Shown here: positions 24,926 through 34,254 of the stretch, in pieces
Position numbering within the stretch: the stretch's first letter is position 1
Layout: the number at the start of each line of letters is the position of its first letter
Assembly (NCBI GenBank): GCA_035516795.1
Contig: DATIZX010000051.1
Span: forward strand, 1-59,084
DNA length: 59,084 bases
Direction of reading: 5' to 3'
Source of the DNA: DATJBF01 sp035516795
Lineage (GTDB): Bacteria > Verrucomicrobiota > Verrucomicrobiia > Palsa-1439
The notes under the pieces: generated by a model
Told to the model about the DNA's origin: nothing
What the model saw: only the letters and a program-made list of their open reading frames with translations
Database searches by the model: none
Program-made: the position numbers and the translations under genes

Positions 24926-26757
24926 GCGCTGGCAAACTGGAGTTCCGCGGTGCGGCGATACGCACCGGGCATGGCGATCAGTTCATTGTGGCTGCCCGCT
25001 TGCACGATCCGCCCGTTCTCCAAAACGAAGATGCGGTTCGCGCGCCGCAACGTGCTCACCCGATTGGCAATGATCAACGTCGTCCGCCCACGCATGGCGT
25101 TTTCAATCGCCTGGATGATCTCCCATTCCGTTCCCGGATCGACCGCCGCCGTGGGATCGTCGAGAAGCAGAATGGCCGGGTCGAGCAGCAACGCGCGGGC
25201 AATGGCGAGCCGCTGCCGTTGCCCGCCGGACAAATCCTTGCCGCTTTCGCCCAGCAACGTGTCGTATCCGTCCGGTAATTCCCGAATGAATTCGTGGGCC
25301 GCGGCCACCTTGGCAGCGCGCTCGATCTCCTCGCGGCTGGCATGCGGATGGCCAAAGGCAATATTGGCCGCCACGGTATTGCTGAAGAGGAAACTCTCTT
25401 GAAAAACCATGCCGACGTTGCGTCGCAAGTCATCCAGATCCAGTTGCCGGACATCGGTCCCATCAACCAACACGCGGCCCCGAGCCGGATCGTAAAAGCG
25501 CGGAATCAAGCTGAGTACCGTCGTTTTGCCGGCCCCGGTCGAGCCCAAAATGCCGATACATTCACCGGAGCGCACCTCAAATGTGATGTCTTGCAGTACG
25601 GACTCTTCGCTGCTGTTGTATGAGAAGGTAACGTTTTCGAAGCGTATGCCGCCACGAGCCCGCGGGAGATGAATGGCATTCTGCGGGCTGATGATTTCGA
25701 CGGGGGCATCGAGCACTTCGAAGACGCGACGAGCACCGGCGAGACTTTGCTGAACGGTGTTGGCAATCTGCGCGATATTGGAGATTTGACCCGAGAATTG
25801 CTGGAGCAACCCGGCGAACACGATCATGCCGGTGCCCAAGGGCAACTCACCGGCAATCACGAGATGCCCGCCATAGATGAGGAGCACAAAGATGTTCACT
25901 TGCGTCAACAACCCGATGCTGGGCACAAAGGTGCTGACGCGCCAGAAAATGGATTGCTGTTGGTTGCGCACAGCCTCGTTGCTCGCCTGGAAAACGGCAA
26001 ACTGCTCGCGTTCGCGCGCGAACCCTTTGATGGTCTGAATTCCCTGCGCGGCCTCGGCCACGTGAAGAATCATGCGATCGACAAGTTCCCGATTCCGAAT
26101 GTAGGCCGGTTGCACGACCCGTGAAAACGTGGCCGCGATGACCCAAAGCAGCGGTACGGTGGCCAAACAGGCAAGCGTTAGCTTGACGTGAATCGCCAGC
26201 ATGTAAGAAAGATAAACCGCCAGCGAGAGCACGATGATGATGGTCTGGATCAGCACGTTGTTGACGAAGTTCGCCACGGCCCGCGAATCGCCGGTGACGC
26301 GGTTGATAATCGATCCCGTTTCGTTGGCGTCGTAAAAGCGAAAGCTCAGCCGTTGGAGTTTCTCGTAAACACGAGAACGCAACTCGACGACAATGTAGCG
26401 CTCGACCAAGACCGCGACGGCGAGGCTATATACATAATTCAAGCCGGCGCGCAGGAGCGCCAAGACCAGCATGAAAAGCGCAATCGCAACGAGTACGGCC
26501 AGTGGCGGCCAGGCTGCGGGCAGCGCGAGTCCGAATGGCCAGTGCGGAGCGGGTACGGTGGGTTCAATCTGGTGTCGGATGTAGTCAATGCCCAACCCGG
26601 TCAGCCCCAGCCCGGTCAACCCCATGGCCAGCAGAACCAATTGATAGAGAAAGACCTTGATGCACCCCGTCCGGTAGCGCCAACTCAGCGCCAGCAGCCG
26701 GCGAATCAAGGTCGAGTTGGATTGCCTATTGGCCTGTATTGCGGTGGACGATGCCAT
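24922..26757 (-). CDS. ABC exporter half-transporter, degenerate-site subunit
   Basis: 611 residues from the ATG at 26757. Six membrane helices (about 25-320) precede an ATPase domain with Walker A GSTGAGKTTV, a normal LSGGQRQ signature, and Walker B LLLDDPTAAVD, in which the catalytic Glu is replaced by Asp. That substitution is the mark of the non-hydrolysing site in heterodimeric exporters, which fits with the partner gene directly downstream (four-base overlap). Expected in the inner membrane as an exporter. It heads the two-gene operon. Confidence 0.92.
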   Translation of the reverse strand: MASSTAIQANRQSNSTLIRRLLALSWRYRTGCIKVFLYQLVLLAMGLTGLGLTGLGIDYIRHQIEPTVPAPHWPFGLALPAAWPPLAVLVAIALFMLVLALLRAGLNYVYSLAVAVLVERYIVVELRSRVYEKLQRLSFRFYDANETGSIINRVTGDSRAVANFVNNVLIQTIIIVLSLAVYLSYMLAIHVKLTLACLATVPLLWVIAATFSRVVQPAYIRNRELVDRMILHVAEAAQGIQTIKGFAREREQFAVFQASNEAVRNQQQSIFWRVSTFVPSIGLLTQVNIFVLLIYGGHLVIAGELPLGTGMIVFAGLLQQFSGQISNIAQIANTVQQSLAGARRVFEVLDAPVEIISPQNAIHLPRARGGIRFENVTFSYNSSEESVLQDITFEVRSGECIGILGSTGAGKTTVLSLIPRFYDPARGRVLVDGTDVRQLDLDDLRRNVGMVFQESFLFSNTVAANIAFGHPHASREEIERAAKVAAAHEFIRELPDGYDTLLGESGKDLSGGQRQRLAIARALLLDPAILLLDDPTAAVDPGTEWEIIQAIENAMRGRTTLIIANRVSTLRRANRIFVLENGRIVQAGSHNELIAMPGAYRRTAELQFASA

Positions 26758-26915
26758 CGCGGCAAGCAAACCATGTTGTCGCCATGCTCACAAGAGGGAA
26801 ACGTTTCGGGTGAAAATCAAACAGGGCCTGTCGCATGGGAGGAATTGCTGTCCCATGATTCGGCCCTGCGCTATTCGCGATGGCGTTCTTAATTGCTACG
26901 AACTGGCGTGCGCGG

Positions 26916-27146
26916 CTAATACAGGCTGGCGCGCACCAGATCGACAAGCGTTTTCCTCTTTGGCTTGCCTCTCGCGATCTGAAATTGTGGCTCCATCTCC
27001 GCGAGTTTGCGCACCGGCAATTGCATCAATTCGTACTCCGCTTGCAGCCAGTCATCCATCTCGTGTCCGGGAATGCGGCCACGCTCCAGATAAATCTGGT
27101 AGGCACGAGCGGAGATTTGTTCAGGCGTTGGGCTTCGGACCGTCAT
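26916..27146 (-). CDS. DUF2934 domain protein
   Basis: 76 residues from the ATG at 27146, with GGAG 12 bases upstream. A frame 17 codons longer exists without better support. It carries the short DUF2934 pattern ISARAYQIYLERGRIPGHEM, DDWLQAEYEL, common in proteobacterial and PVC-group genomes and of unknown function. The remainder is basic and probably helical. It sits alone upstream of the ABC exporter in the same direction. Confidence 0.75.
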   Translation of the reverse strand: MTVRSPTPEQISARAYQIYLERGRIPGHEMDDWLQAEYELMQLPVRKLAEMEPQFQIARGKPKRKTLVDLVRASLY

Positions 27147-27638
27147 CGGCCTCGTTTCTCCTTTCTTCAGATGTGGTGCCAAACCTTGTTTGGACACTCG
27201 GCATTTGCCGACCCTCCTTGTATGGTCAGACCTGCCGCATCGTATTGTTACTCAAATTATTCTGAATGCAAGTTCTATTTTGAAAAAGCGGGCGGATCCC
27301 CGACTCTGGACTGTTTCTCCTTGCCCCGGTGAATGAATTCAAAGACTTGGCTGACTGAGGGCGAACCGCCGTGATCGGCCATGGTTCGTGAGGCTCGCAA
27401 TGGTACTCCATCCAGAAACTTCCGCTCGATGTTCCAGTCGTTACTCTTTCTTGCAGAAAACGTTGTGGGTGCGTTGACCATTGTTTCGCTGTCGCCAGAA
27501 TTAAACCCGTATGTCAGACCCGTACAAAAACGTCCACGCGATGAATTGGTGCGCGTCATTCCTCGGGCAGGAAAGCATGAACGCAAGGCTGTGTCGGACA
27601 TTGAAAAGCGCAAGATGTGTGTTTAACCTATTGAAGAT
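27147..27638. other. Divergent gap upstream of the ClpX-like gene
   Basis: About 490 bases between divergently oriented genes, so promoters for both are expected. Several frames cross it on both strands, but none has a ribosome-binding site or a recognisable family. The minus-strand frame 27275-27613 has a somewhat protein-like C-terminal half and could be a decayed gene. Confidence 0.35.
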
Positions 27639-29198
27639 ATGAGCGAACAACCATTGCCATCGCCTGAAGAAATCCAGAAGAAACTCTCTGATTTCATGAA
27701 AAGGGAGTTTGGTGACCGGGTTGTATTTGCCGGCGAGCCACAGGCGGAAACGGTCGAAACCGGTGCCGCTGGGGAAGAGCCCAAGCGCAAGCAGATCGAG
27801 TTTGATTTCCACCTCAAGCCGAAAGACGTAAAGGCGCATCTGGACCGTTTCGTTATCAAGCAGGAGGACGCGAAGAAGGCGCTGGCCATCGCTGTTTGTG
27901 ACCATTACAACCACGTCAAGGCCGCCGAGCAGGGTGACGAACTGCCGGATTACGTCAAGCAAAACGTGTTGCTCATCGGTCCGACGGGTGTGGGCAAAAC
28001 GTACCTGATCAAGACCATAGCGGATCTGATTGGCGTGCCGTTTGTGAAATCCGACGCGACGAAGTTCAGCGAAACCGGGTACGTGGGTGGCGACGTCGAG
28101 GACCTCGTACGCGAACTCTTGCATCGGGCCGACGGCAACGTCCAACTGGCGCAGTACGGGATTATTTACCTCGACGAAGTGGACAAGATTGCCACTGCCA
28201 ACAACCTTGTCGGGCGCGACGTGAGCGGCCGCGGCGTCCAAACGAATTTGCTGAAGCTGATGGAAGAAACGGAAGTCCCGCTGCGCTCGCCGACGGATAT
28301 CCAGGCGCAATTGCAGGCGGCATTTGAATTTCAGCGGCGCGGCAAAATCAAGCGCGAGACGATCAACACCAAACACATCCTGTTCATCGTCAGCGGCGCC
28401 TTCGAGCAAATGCTGGAGATTATCCGCCGGCGTTTGCGAGAATCCCAAATTGGATTCGGCGCCAAGCTGGCGGAGAACCTTAGCGAAGCCGACCTGCTTC
28501 GCAAAGCGCAAACCGAGGATTTCATCAAGTACGGCTTCGAACCCGAGTTCGTTGGCCGTCTGCCGGTGCGGGTCGTCCTGGACAAACTGAGCGTGGAAGA
28601 TTTGGACAACATTCTCAAACAAAGTGAGGGGTCGGTGATCAAACAATATGAGTCGAGCTTCCACGCCTTTGGCATCGATATCATTTTCTCCGACGAAGGT
28701 CTGCGGGCCATCGCTGAGAAAGCCGCCGGCGAAAATACCGGTGCTCGCGGTCTGCTCACGGTTTGCGAGCGGGTCCTGCGCGAATTCAAATTCGAGTTGC
28801 CCTCAGCCAACGTTCGCCAGTTCGTGGTGACACGGGAACTGGTCGAACGTCCGCACGACGAACTGCAACGCATCCTCCGCGAGCCCGCGTACGAGCAACG
28901 ACAGCTCATGCGCCAGTGCGTGCACGAATTCGAGCGCAAATTCGAAGAAAAGCACAAGCTGCCAATGAGGTTGGCTGATGACGCGGTGGAAGAAATCGTC
29001 GATCGGGCGCAGCAGGCGCAGAAATCGGTGACCGAGCTTTGCCGGCAATTGTTCAAGGATTACCAATTCGGGCTCAACCTCGTGAAGAAGAACACCGGCC
29101 AGTCGGAGTTTGTCATTCCGAAGAGCGCCCTCTCCGACCCTGACAAATTTCTCAGCGATTGGGTCGTCTCCAGCTACCGCAAAGATCAGGAAGCCTGA
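27639..29198 (+). CDS. ClpX-like AAA+ ATPase without zinc-binding domain
   Basis: 519 residues. The N-terminal ClpX zinc-finger domain is absent; instead about 65 variable residues precede the AAA+ core. Walker A is GPTGVGKT (~114), Walker B YGIIYLDEVDKIA (~174), with sensor and arginine-finger regions (FVGRLPVRVVLDKL) and a ClpX-type small domain. SQIGFGAKL at ~270 matches the IGF loop by which ClpX docks on ClpP. A C-terminal extension of about 80 residues (EEIVDRAQQAQKSVTELC and on) goes beyond normal ClpX. No clpP is in the window. It is probably an unfoldase paralogue with its own substrate recognition. A hairpin terminator overlaps its stop. Confidence 0.88.
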   Translation: MSEQPLPSPEEIQKKLSDFMKREFGDRVVFAGEPQAETVETGAAGEEPKRKQIEFDFHLKPKDVKAHLDRFVIKQEDAKKALAIAVCDHYNHVKAAEQGDELPDYVKQNVLLIGPTGVGKTYLIKTIADLIGVPFVKSDATKFSETGYVGGDVEDLVRELLHRADGNVQLAQYGIIYLDEVDKIATANNLVGRDVSGRGVQTNLLKLMEETEVPLRSPTDIQAQLQAAFEFQRRGKIKRETINTKHILFIVSGAFEQMLEIIRRRLRESQIGFGAKLAENLSEADLLRKAQTEDFIKYGFEPEFVGRLPVRVVLDKLSVEDLDNILKQSEGSVIKQYESSFHAFGIDIIFSDEGLRAIAEKAAGENTGARGLLTVCERVLREFKFELPSANVRQFVVTRELVERPHDELQRILREPAYEQRQLMRQCVHEFERKFEEKHKLPMRLADDAVEEIVDRAQQAQKSVTELCRQLFKDYQFGLNLVKKNTGQSEFVIPKSALSDPDKFLSDWVVSSYRKDQEA

Positions 29199-29206
29199 TC
29201 TCTTTC
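29184..29206. terminator. Rho-independent terminator overlapping the ClpX-like stop codon
   Basis: GATCAGG-AAG-CCTGATC forms a perfect 7-bp stem with a three-base loop followed by TCTTT. The TGA stop of the ATPase gene lies in the 3' arm. The converging transporter gene ends six bases further on, so the hairpin may serve both transcripts. Confidence 0.65.
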
Positions 29207-29211
29207 GCCCG

Positions 29212-30702
29212 TCAGCTTACCAACTCTGGCTCGGCAGCGGGCGCTCGCTCGAGTTCAACTTCGGCGATGTATCGTTTCGTGGCAGCCGGCAGTTCATGCC
29301 AGATCTTCACGGCAATGACGCAGCCAATCAGCGCAAACGGCGACAGGAAAATGGGCCACCAGTACCAACTATGGCCGGTCAGAAACCCCAGGCTGAAGGA
29401 CTGGATACCCGTTCCTAGATAAGCACACCCGTCGATGATCCCCGAACAGGTGCCGGTCGCTTTGCGGCCCCCGAAATCCGTGGCGGCCGTGCCGGAGACC
29501 AAAGACGTGACGCCGATCACCGCCATCGCGATGAAAACCGCCCCCCAAGCCACGACCACGGGCGACGCAAACAAATTGACAGCTATCAAGATGGTCATGA
29601 GGAACATGAAACCGCAGAGCAGCGCCACCGGCGGCCCACGGCGAGACTGGAAGAACTTGTCCGAAATAAGTCCGCCGGTAAATCCACCGATAATGCCGAA
29701 GACACAGAGCAAAAATCCCCAGTGATCGCTGAAATAGGACGCACCGGGCTGCACCACTTCCTTCGCGAAAATCGGATACCACTGATAAACGCCGTTGCGC
29801 AAAACGCCGGAAGTAAGCTCCACCGCCGCCAACATGAGCATCAAGGGACTCATGAACACCTTCTTGAGCAGATCTCTCGTGGTAAGTTCCACATGCATCT
29901 GACCGGAAGAGGCGTCGCACGTGTCGAAGTGCGCGAAGTCGGCTTCTTCGGGCGTGTCCTTGATGAGCCACAAATCCACCAGCGCCCAGAAGATCAAAAT
30001 CGCCGCTGGAACAAAGAATACCGCCCAGGTTGCATCTACAGGTTTGGCTGGCGGCACGAAAGCCCGTTGCAGAAGCGCATGAAACCAGCCCAACTTGCCG
30101 GTCGTCGTCGCCTTGGTCATGTTTACGATGGCCTGTCCCCAGTCGAAGGCAAAATAAGCGCCGACGGAAATGAGCGTGCCGAAGATCGCGCCGAACACGC
30201 CGCGTTCGCGGACGTGAAACCAATAGGACTTGACCTTGATGATCGAGACCGCGCCGTAGCTCTGGAAATACATGTTCACGGCGTACACCGCCGAGAAGGC
30301 GAGGACCATGTTGATTTTCAACCGATGCATCGCCATCAAATACGTCAGCCCCCCCAGTGCGATATTGGCGAGGGCCGCCCCAATCGCGGCAACCATGATG
30401 CCGTTCTTCCCGCCAAGCTTCTTATCCACCAACGGTCCATTGATGAGAAATGATAAGGCGTAGGTCACCGTACCCGCGCCGAAGATCAACCCGAAATCTT
30501 CCTTGGACATGGCCGCGCCAAGAGCGTTCTTGGCGACGTTCAGGTTGTAGCGTCCCATATACAGGAAGGCATACGTCATACCGAGCGGGAACCAGTTGAT
30601 AAAACGCCGCACCATGAACCAGCGATTGTGTTTCAGCGGGTTGTTGTAGAAATACAAAAACACCGCCACCAACAGACACAAACCGATTATGCCGGGTTCC
30701 AT
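29212..30702 (-). CDS. MFS transporter of the OPA (organophosphate:phosphate antiporter) family
   Basis: 496 residues, ATG behind GGAGG. Twelve or so membrane helices. The N-terminal region NWFPLGMTYAFLYMGRYNLN, with GRYNLN in place of the GlpT/UhpT RYN block, the early Lys-rich loop LVDKKLGGKNG, and the second-half motif GGLISDKFFQSRRGPP match GlpT/UhpT-type carriers. These exchange glycerol 3-phosphate or sugar phosphates for phosphate. An extra leading helix (IIGLCLLVAVFLYFY) is unusual. A phosphate-binding lipoprotein gene lies about 2 kb away on the same strand, but no shared operon is evident. Confidence 0.88.
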   Translation of the reverse strand: MEPGIIGLCLLVAVFLYFYNNPLKHNRWFMVRRFINWFPLGMTYAFLYMGRYNLNVAKNALGAAMSKEDFGLIFGAGTVTYALSFLINGPLVDKKLGGKNGIMVAAIGAALANIALGGLTYLMAMHRLKINMVLAFSAVYAVNMYFQSYGAVSIIKVKSYWFHVRERGVFGAIFGTLISVGAYFAFDWGQAIVNMTKATTTGKLGWFHALLQRAFVPPAKPVDATWAVFFVPAAILIFWALVDLWLIKDTPEEADFAHFDTCDASSGQMHVELTTRDLLKKVFMSPLMLMLAAVELTSGVLRNGVYQWYPIFAKEVVQPGASYFSDHWGFLLCVFGIIGGFTGGLISDKFFQSRRGPPVALLCGFMFLMTILIAVNLFASPVVVAWGAVFIAMAVIGVTSLVSGTAATDFGGRKATGTCSGIIDGCAYLGTGIQSFSLGFLTGHSWYWWPIFLSPFALIGCVIAVKIWHELPAATKRYIAEVELERAPAAEPELVS

Positions 30703-30919
30703 CGAAACCTCCCGTGACCAAGCGAAAAGTATATGGATCGCGAACTCTTCACGGTGTTGATGAGTCTAAACCTTCCTCGAACTGCGCACTCCCTCGCGCA
30801 AACTGCGCAGCTTCGTATGGACGCCAATGTGAACCATACCTCTTCTAATCCTACCGGCCCACGTAGGTCAAGAATCCGAATGTGTCAATTGTGTTACGAC
30901 AGCCCGCGCGCTGCGGCCG

Positions 30920-31243
30920 TTACCGCACCGGCTCAAAGACTTCCTCGGTGGTCCCGCCCTCGATGCTGGCGCGGCGAAGAAAGCCTTTGGCAATCAACGC
31001 GCTGACGATTCGACCGGCTGTCGGACGGTCCACGCGCGCGTCGCGAACGAGTTCCGATTCGGTGATGCCGAAGAGAATCAGCACGGTCTCGCCGAAAATG
31101 GCGCGATAACCGGTCAACGGCATGGGAATCTCGGAGACCATATCCAGAATCATGAATACGCCTGTAAGCACAAACAGAAGTCCCAGGAATTTCAACCATT
31201 TGCGGCGGCGATGAAACATATGATAGTCGAAGTTGGCCGGCAT
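30920..31243 (-). CDS. Membrane-anchored winged-helix-like protein
   Basis: 107 residues from the ATG at 31243, eight bases after the stop of the broken SPFH gene; a longer frame to 31339 would overlap that gene. After a basic start (FHRRRKWLK) comes one membrane helix (FLGLLFVLTGVFMILDMV). The C-terminal ~50 residues (ITESELVRDARVDRPTAGRIV, SALIAKGFLRR) read as a MarR-like winged helix. This would be a small membrane-tethered DNA-binding or protein-binding module. Its tight spacing suggests it was co-transcribed with the SPFH gene and may have acted with it. Function unknown. Confidence 0.55.
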   Translation of the reverse strand: MPANFDYHMFHRRRKWLKFLGLLFVLTGVFMILDMVSEIPMPLTGYRAIFGETVLILFGITESELVRDARVDRPTAGRIVSALIAKGFLRRASIEGGTTEEVFEPVR

Positions 31244-31251
31244 AAGTGCTT

Positions 31252-32283
31252 TCACTTCGTCGCGGGTGGCGAGGATTGCTGCAGTTCCTTCAGCACGCCG
31301 AGTGGCGCAATCTTCATGGTTTTTTCCAAATCGGTCCAAAGCGTGCCGGTCCCTGCGTAAAGCAGCATCAGTTTCACCTGCTCCGGCAATTGCTGGGCGA
31401 ACTCATAAAACGCGTAATCGGTCGGCGTCCCAACCGCTTTCACCTGCAAGGCATAACCTTCGTCTTCGGCTTTGCCTTTCATCTCGACGACTTTCGCCTC
31501 CGCACTGCCGAGCTTGCGTCTGATGTCGGCGCGAATCGCGGCCGTTTGGCGTGCCAGTTCGGCCACCAACAGCCGGGTCTGCGCCGCGATCTCATTCACC
31601 TGTTTCTCCTGTTCGGCCCGGATATTGCCTTCGAGCCGTTGCGTCTCAAATTCAACTACCTGCTCGACCTGCCGAATCTTGCCAACGTTTTTGTCCAATT
31701 CAGCCTTCTTGGCTTCGGTCTTGGTTTTCTCGGCGTTCGTGGTGTTCCACTCGGCCGCGATACGCGCATTCTGAATCGGCCCGGAAAGGTTGTGCCGGAA
31801 CGCGTGGTCACGACCCCCACATGGCCCGGCTCGACTTCCACCATCTTTAGCGTCTTCACTTCATAGGCGTAGGGATTCAGCTTGTACGTGCCGGGCATCA
31901 ACACTTCGCGTTCAACACCTCGTTCGCCCACGTCAGCGAGAAAGTCACCAGACGGCAGTTCCTTGCCGAATTGTGCTGATGACCATGCCGATCTCCCCGC
32001 CTTTAACCACGACCTGATCTTTCAATTGTCGCTCGTACAGAAAGGGATTGACGATGTGACGGCCCGGCCCGAGCGGTTCGGGAAGCACACCTTTCTGTCC
32101 CGGCTCGGCAATGATTTGACCGGCTGGCATTTCCTTGCCGATCTTGGCGATCAACACCAACCTTTTATCCGGCGGCACCACGGTGTTTTCCGCTACCCAG
32201 ACCCAGAAAGCTTCGTACACGAAAAAGTAACCGAGAATAAAAATCACCACGATGCCGACGACGATGGAGAGGCGGCTCTTCAT
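31252..32283 (-). pseudogene. SPFH/band-7 (prohibitin-like) gene broken by frameshift and internal deletion
   Basis: Three frames must be joined to read this gene. 32283 down to about 31970 gives a membrane anchor (IVVGIVVIFILGYFFVYEAF) and VPPDKRLVLIAKIGKEMP. A one-base insertion near 31968-31972 (CAATTCGGC) shifts the frame, after which GERGVEREVLMPGTYKLNPY follows. At about 31780 a second shift, where the PHB core strands should be, leads straight into the C-terminal coiled coil (GPIQNARIAAEW, then TEAKKAELDKN and on to 31252). The present length is about 344 codons against more than 500 expected, so the SPFH core appears deleted. ATG at 32283 follows GGGAG. Sequencing or assembly error is possible for the single-base shift but not for the deletion. 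Confidence 0.7.
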
Positions 32284-32383
32284 TCCACACTCCCTAACGG
32301 CTTGAACGTTGAAGGGATCTCGCGAAGCTCCTTAAGAGCCGCTGATAAAAATGTAGTCGCAGGTTTGCGCTGCCTGTCGCAGC

Positions 32384-32452
32384 GCCGTAGGCGGCCAGGG
32401 CTTCAGCCTGCGTCCGTCTCCCCCGCGCAGCCATGAAGGCTGCGGCCACGTA
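32384..32452. repeat. Dispersed ~70-bp repeat, copy 1
   Basis: The stretch from GCCGTAGG through AGGCTGCGGCCACG is about 85 percent identical, by eye, to 40479-40546. It contains two inverted elements (CAGGGCTTCAGCCTG and CGCAGCCATGAAGGCTGCG). It occupies the gap between the PstS-like gene and the SPFH remnant. It is intergenic hairpin DNA, not coding. Confidence 0.65.
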
Positions 32453-32551
32453 CGACGTTTCCCCGCGCACCCGTAAGCCGAGTCCAACGAGACGCCGCTG
32501 TCGTGTGCGGCAACGGTGCGGCTACAAAGTCCGAGATTCCGTTGGGATCCC

Positions 32552-33427
32552 TCAGGACTTGGGCACGTAGCCCATTTCCACCAGAACCTGTTGGCCCGGT
32601 TTCGACAGAACAAATTCTATGAAATCGTGCGCGGCTGAGGACTCGTGCGCCTTGTCGGTATACAGGCGCAGACTTCGCGCATACGGATATTTGCTTTGTT
32701 CCACCGTGACGACGGTGGGCGCAGCGCCGCCGATCGAGACGCCCTTGACGCCGCCCCCTTTCATTGCCAATTCGATGCTCGCGTAACCGACGCCTTGTGG
32801 GTCTTTGGCGACCGCTTTGGCAATGTCTTCATAATTGGTGAACGTTTTCACTTCGAGCGCGTACGGTTTGTTCTCCATCGCCACCTCGCGGAATCCCAGG
32901 TAGGTCCCCGAAATCGGGTCGCGGATGTACAAGTGCACGGGGCCACTCGGTCCGCCCACGGTTTCAAAGTTCTTGACGGCACCGGTAAAAATGTCGCGGA
33001 CATTGGCGCGGGTGAGATTCGAGATGGGATTGTTGGCATTGACAATAACCGCCACGCTGTAGGACCCGATCACGTAATCGTTAAGATCGATGTTACGATC
33101 CTTGGCCAGCGCCTCATCGTTCTGATTGAGGGGTCGCGAGGCCGCCGCGATATCGCAACGACCGGCCATCAGCGCCCCCAATCCATACGGAGTGCCCTTG
33201 AATTCAGAATCGAATGTGACCCCGGGATGATCCTTGCGGTACTCGGCAAATAACCGCGGCGCCAGTTCCTCCCCGAACGTGTTGGAACCACGCAGGACGA
33301 GAACGTCACTGCTCGATTCCTTTGTCGAGCAACCGGCCGCCAAAAGGCCGAACAAAAGGAAAACGACACCTCTCCGGCTAATCGAACGCCTGGCAGTGGA
33401 ACCTCCATCGCATAACGGTAATCTCAT
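32552..33427 (-). CDS. PstS-like phosphate-binding lipoprotein
   Basis: 291 residues from the ATG at 33427, eight bases after GAGGAG; a frame 21 codons longer exists without better support. A basic start plus hydrophobic segment ends in the lipobox LLAAGC. The mature protein is a PBP-like domain: LRGSNTFGEELAPRLFAEY (phosphate loop SNT in place of the usual SGA/ST), AAASRPLNQNDEALA, DPISGTYLGFREV with the second ligand loop, GVGYASIELAM, and a C-terminal SKPGQQVLVEMGY. It would capture phosphate or a related oxyanion outside the membrane. No pstCAB follows, so it may be a stand-alone sensor or binding protein. Confidence 0.87.
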   Translation of the reverse strand: MRLPLCDGGSTARRSISRRGVVFLLFGLLAAGCSTKESSSDVLVLRGSNTFGEELAPRLFAEYRKDHPGVTFDSEFKGTPYGLGALMAGRCDIAAASRPLNQNDEALAKDRNIDLNDYVIGSYSVAVIVNANNPISNLTRANVRDIFTGAVKNFETVGGPSGPVHLYIRDPISGTYLGFREVAMENKPYALEVKTFTNYEDIAKAVAKDPQGVGYASIELAMKGGGVKGVSIGGAAPTVVTVEQSKYPYARSLRLYTDKAHESSAAHDFIEFVLSKPGQQVLVEMGYVPKS

Positions 33428-33597
33428 GACATGTTCTCCTCGATCAGGCTGATAGAGCGGCATTCTCATTGGATGCGCACGCAATTTCAAGACAGAAAAC
33501 TCAGAACATCAAACATTTTGTAACGAAAACGTTCTCCCTCGGTCCTGCATTCTCCATTCGTTGAGCATCTGCACCAGCGGTTCTACAGGAATTTCCC

Positions 33598-34092
33598 CTA
33601 CCCATTGAAAATCAAATACTTCCGCAACACGAAGTTGATCAGCAGCGAGGTCAACACGTTGGCGCCGAATGCCATGGTGGTCGTGATGCCGAAGCGTCCG
33701 ATAAGGAACCCCATCAACGAACTGCCGATGACGATGCTGATACCAGACACGAGATAGAAGAACCCGATCTCCAGGACGCGATGGTGCCGGCCCGACTCGA
33801 ACACCCATTTGATGTTGATGAGATACGCAGTCAAATTGGAAAACAAGAAGGCGATCACATTGTCGATGACCGAATTGCGGGCGCGAACAACATCCGACAC
33901 GGCGGCAGCGTGCAGGTGTAACAAGCGGGCCAACGCATCGCCCTGATTCAGCGCCGGCAGAATCTTGACCGCCGAAAAATAGAACAAACTGACGTGTACC
34001 GTCGTCGCAATCCCGCCCGCGATGGCGTACTTGATGAACTGGGCGAGCGGACCGTGCTCGCGTCCTTTGAATTGCCTCAAAAAATCTTGCAT
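33598..34092 (-). CDS. GtrA-family membrane protein
   Basis: 164 residues from the ATG at 34092. Four membrane helices with the GtrA pattern: FIKYAIAGGIATTVHVSLFY, NVIAFLFSNLTAYLINIKWVF, a third helix (IGFFYLVSGISIVIGSSLMG), and the C-terminal FGANVLTSLLINFVLRKYLI. GtrA-like proteins are thought to flip or carry lipid-linked sugars or act as partners of glycosyltransferases. The loop between helices 1 and 2 is longer than usual. It lies about 170 bases from the PstS-like gene on the same strand and has no obvious partner gene beside it. Confidence 0.85.
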   Translation of the reverse strand: MQDFLRQFKGREHGPLAQFIKYAIAGGIATTVHVSLFYFSAVKILPALNQGDALARLLHLHAAAVSDVVRARNSVIDNVIAFLFSNLTAYLINIKWVFESGRHHRVLEIGFFYLVSGISIVIGSSLMGFLIGRFGITTTMAFGANVLTSLLINFVLRKYLIFNG

Positions 34093-34254
34093 GGGTTGGC
34101 GGCGGCTGTTGGAGCACAACAATTCGCGCCATCCTAATTTGCCGACCACAACGGGGCAAGGCGATTTGTGAAGACCGCGGCGGCTGCATATCGCTGCATC
34201 ATTGCTGCACACGATGGCGGTTTCTCAGCCTCGGCTAGGAATGGATGCCTGAGT

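Noticed and set aside
27381..27626. LSPELNPY in a plus-strand frame, resembling the IS630 end motif
   Set aside because: Only eight residues match and the surroundings do not resemble a transposase.
27501..28664. 387-codon minus-strand frame opposite the ClpX-like gene
   Set aside because: It mirrors AAA+ coding sequence; Walker motifs are on the plus strand.
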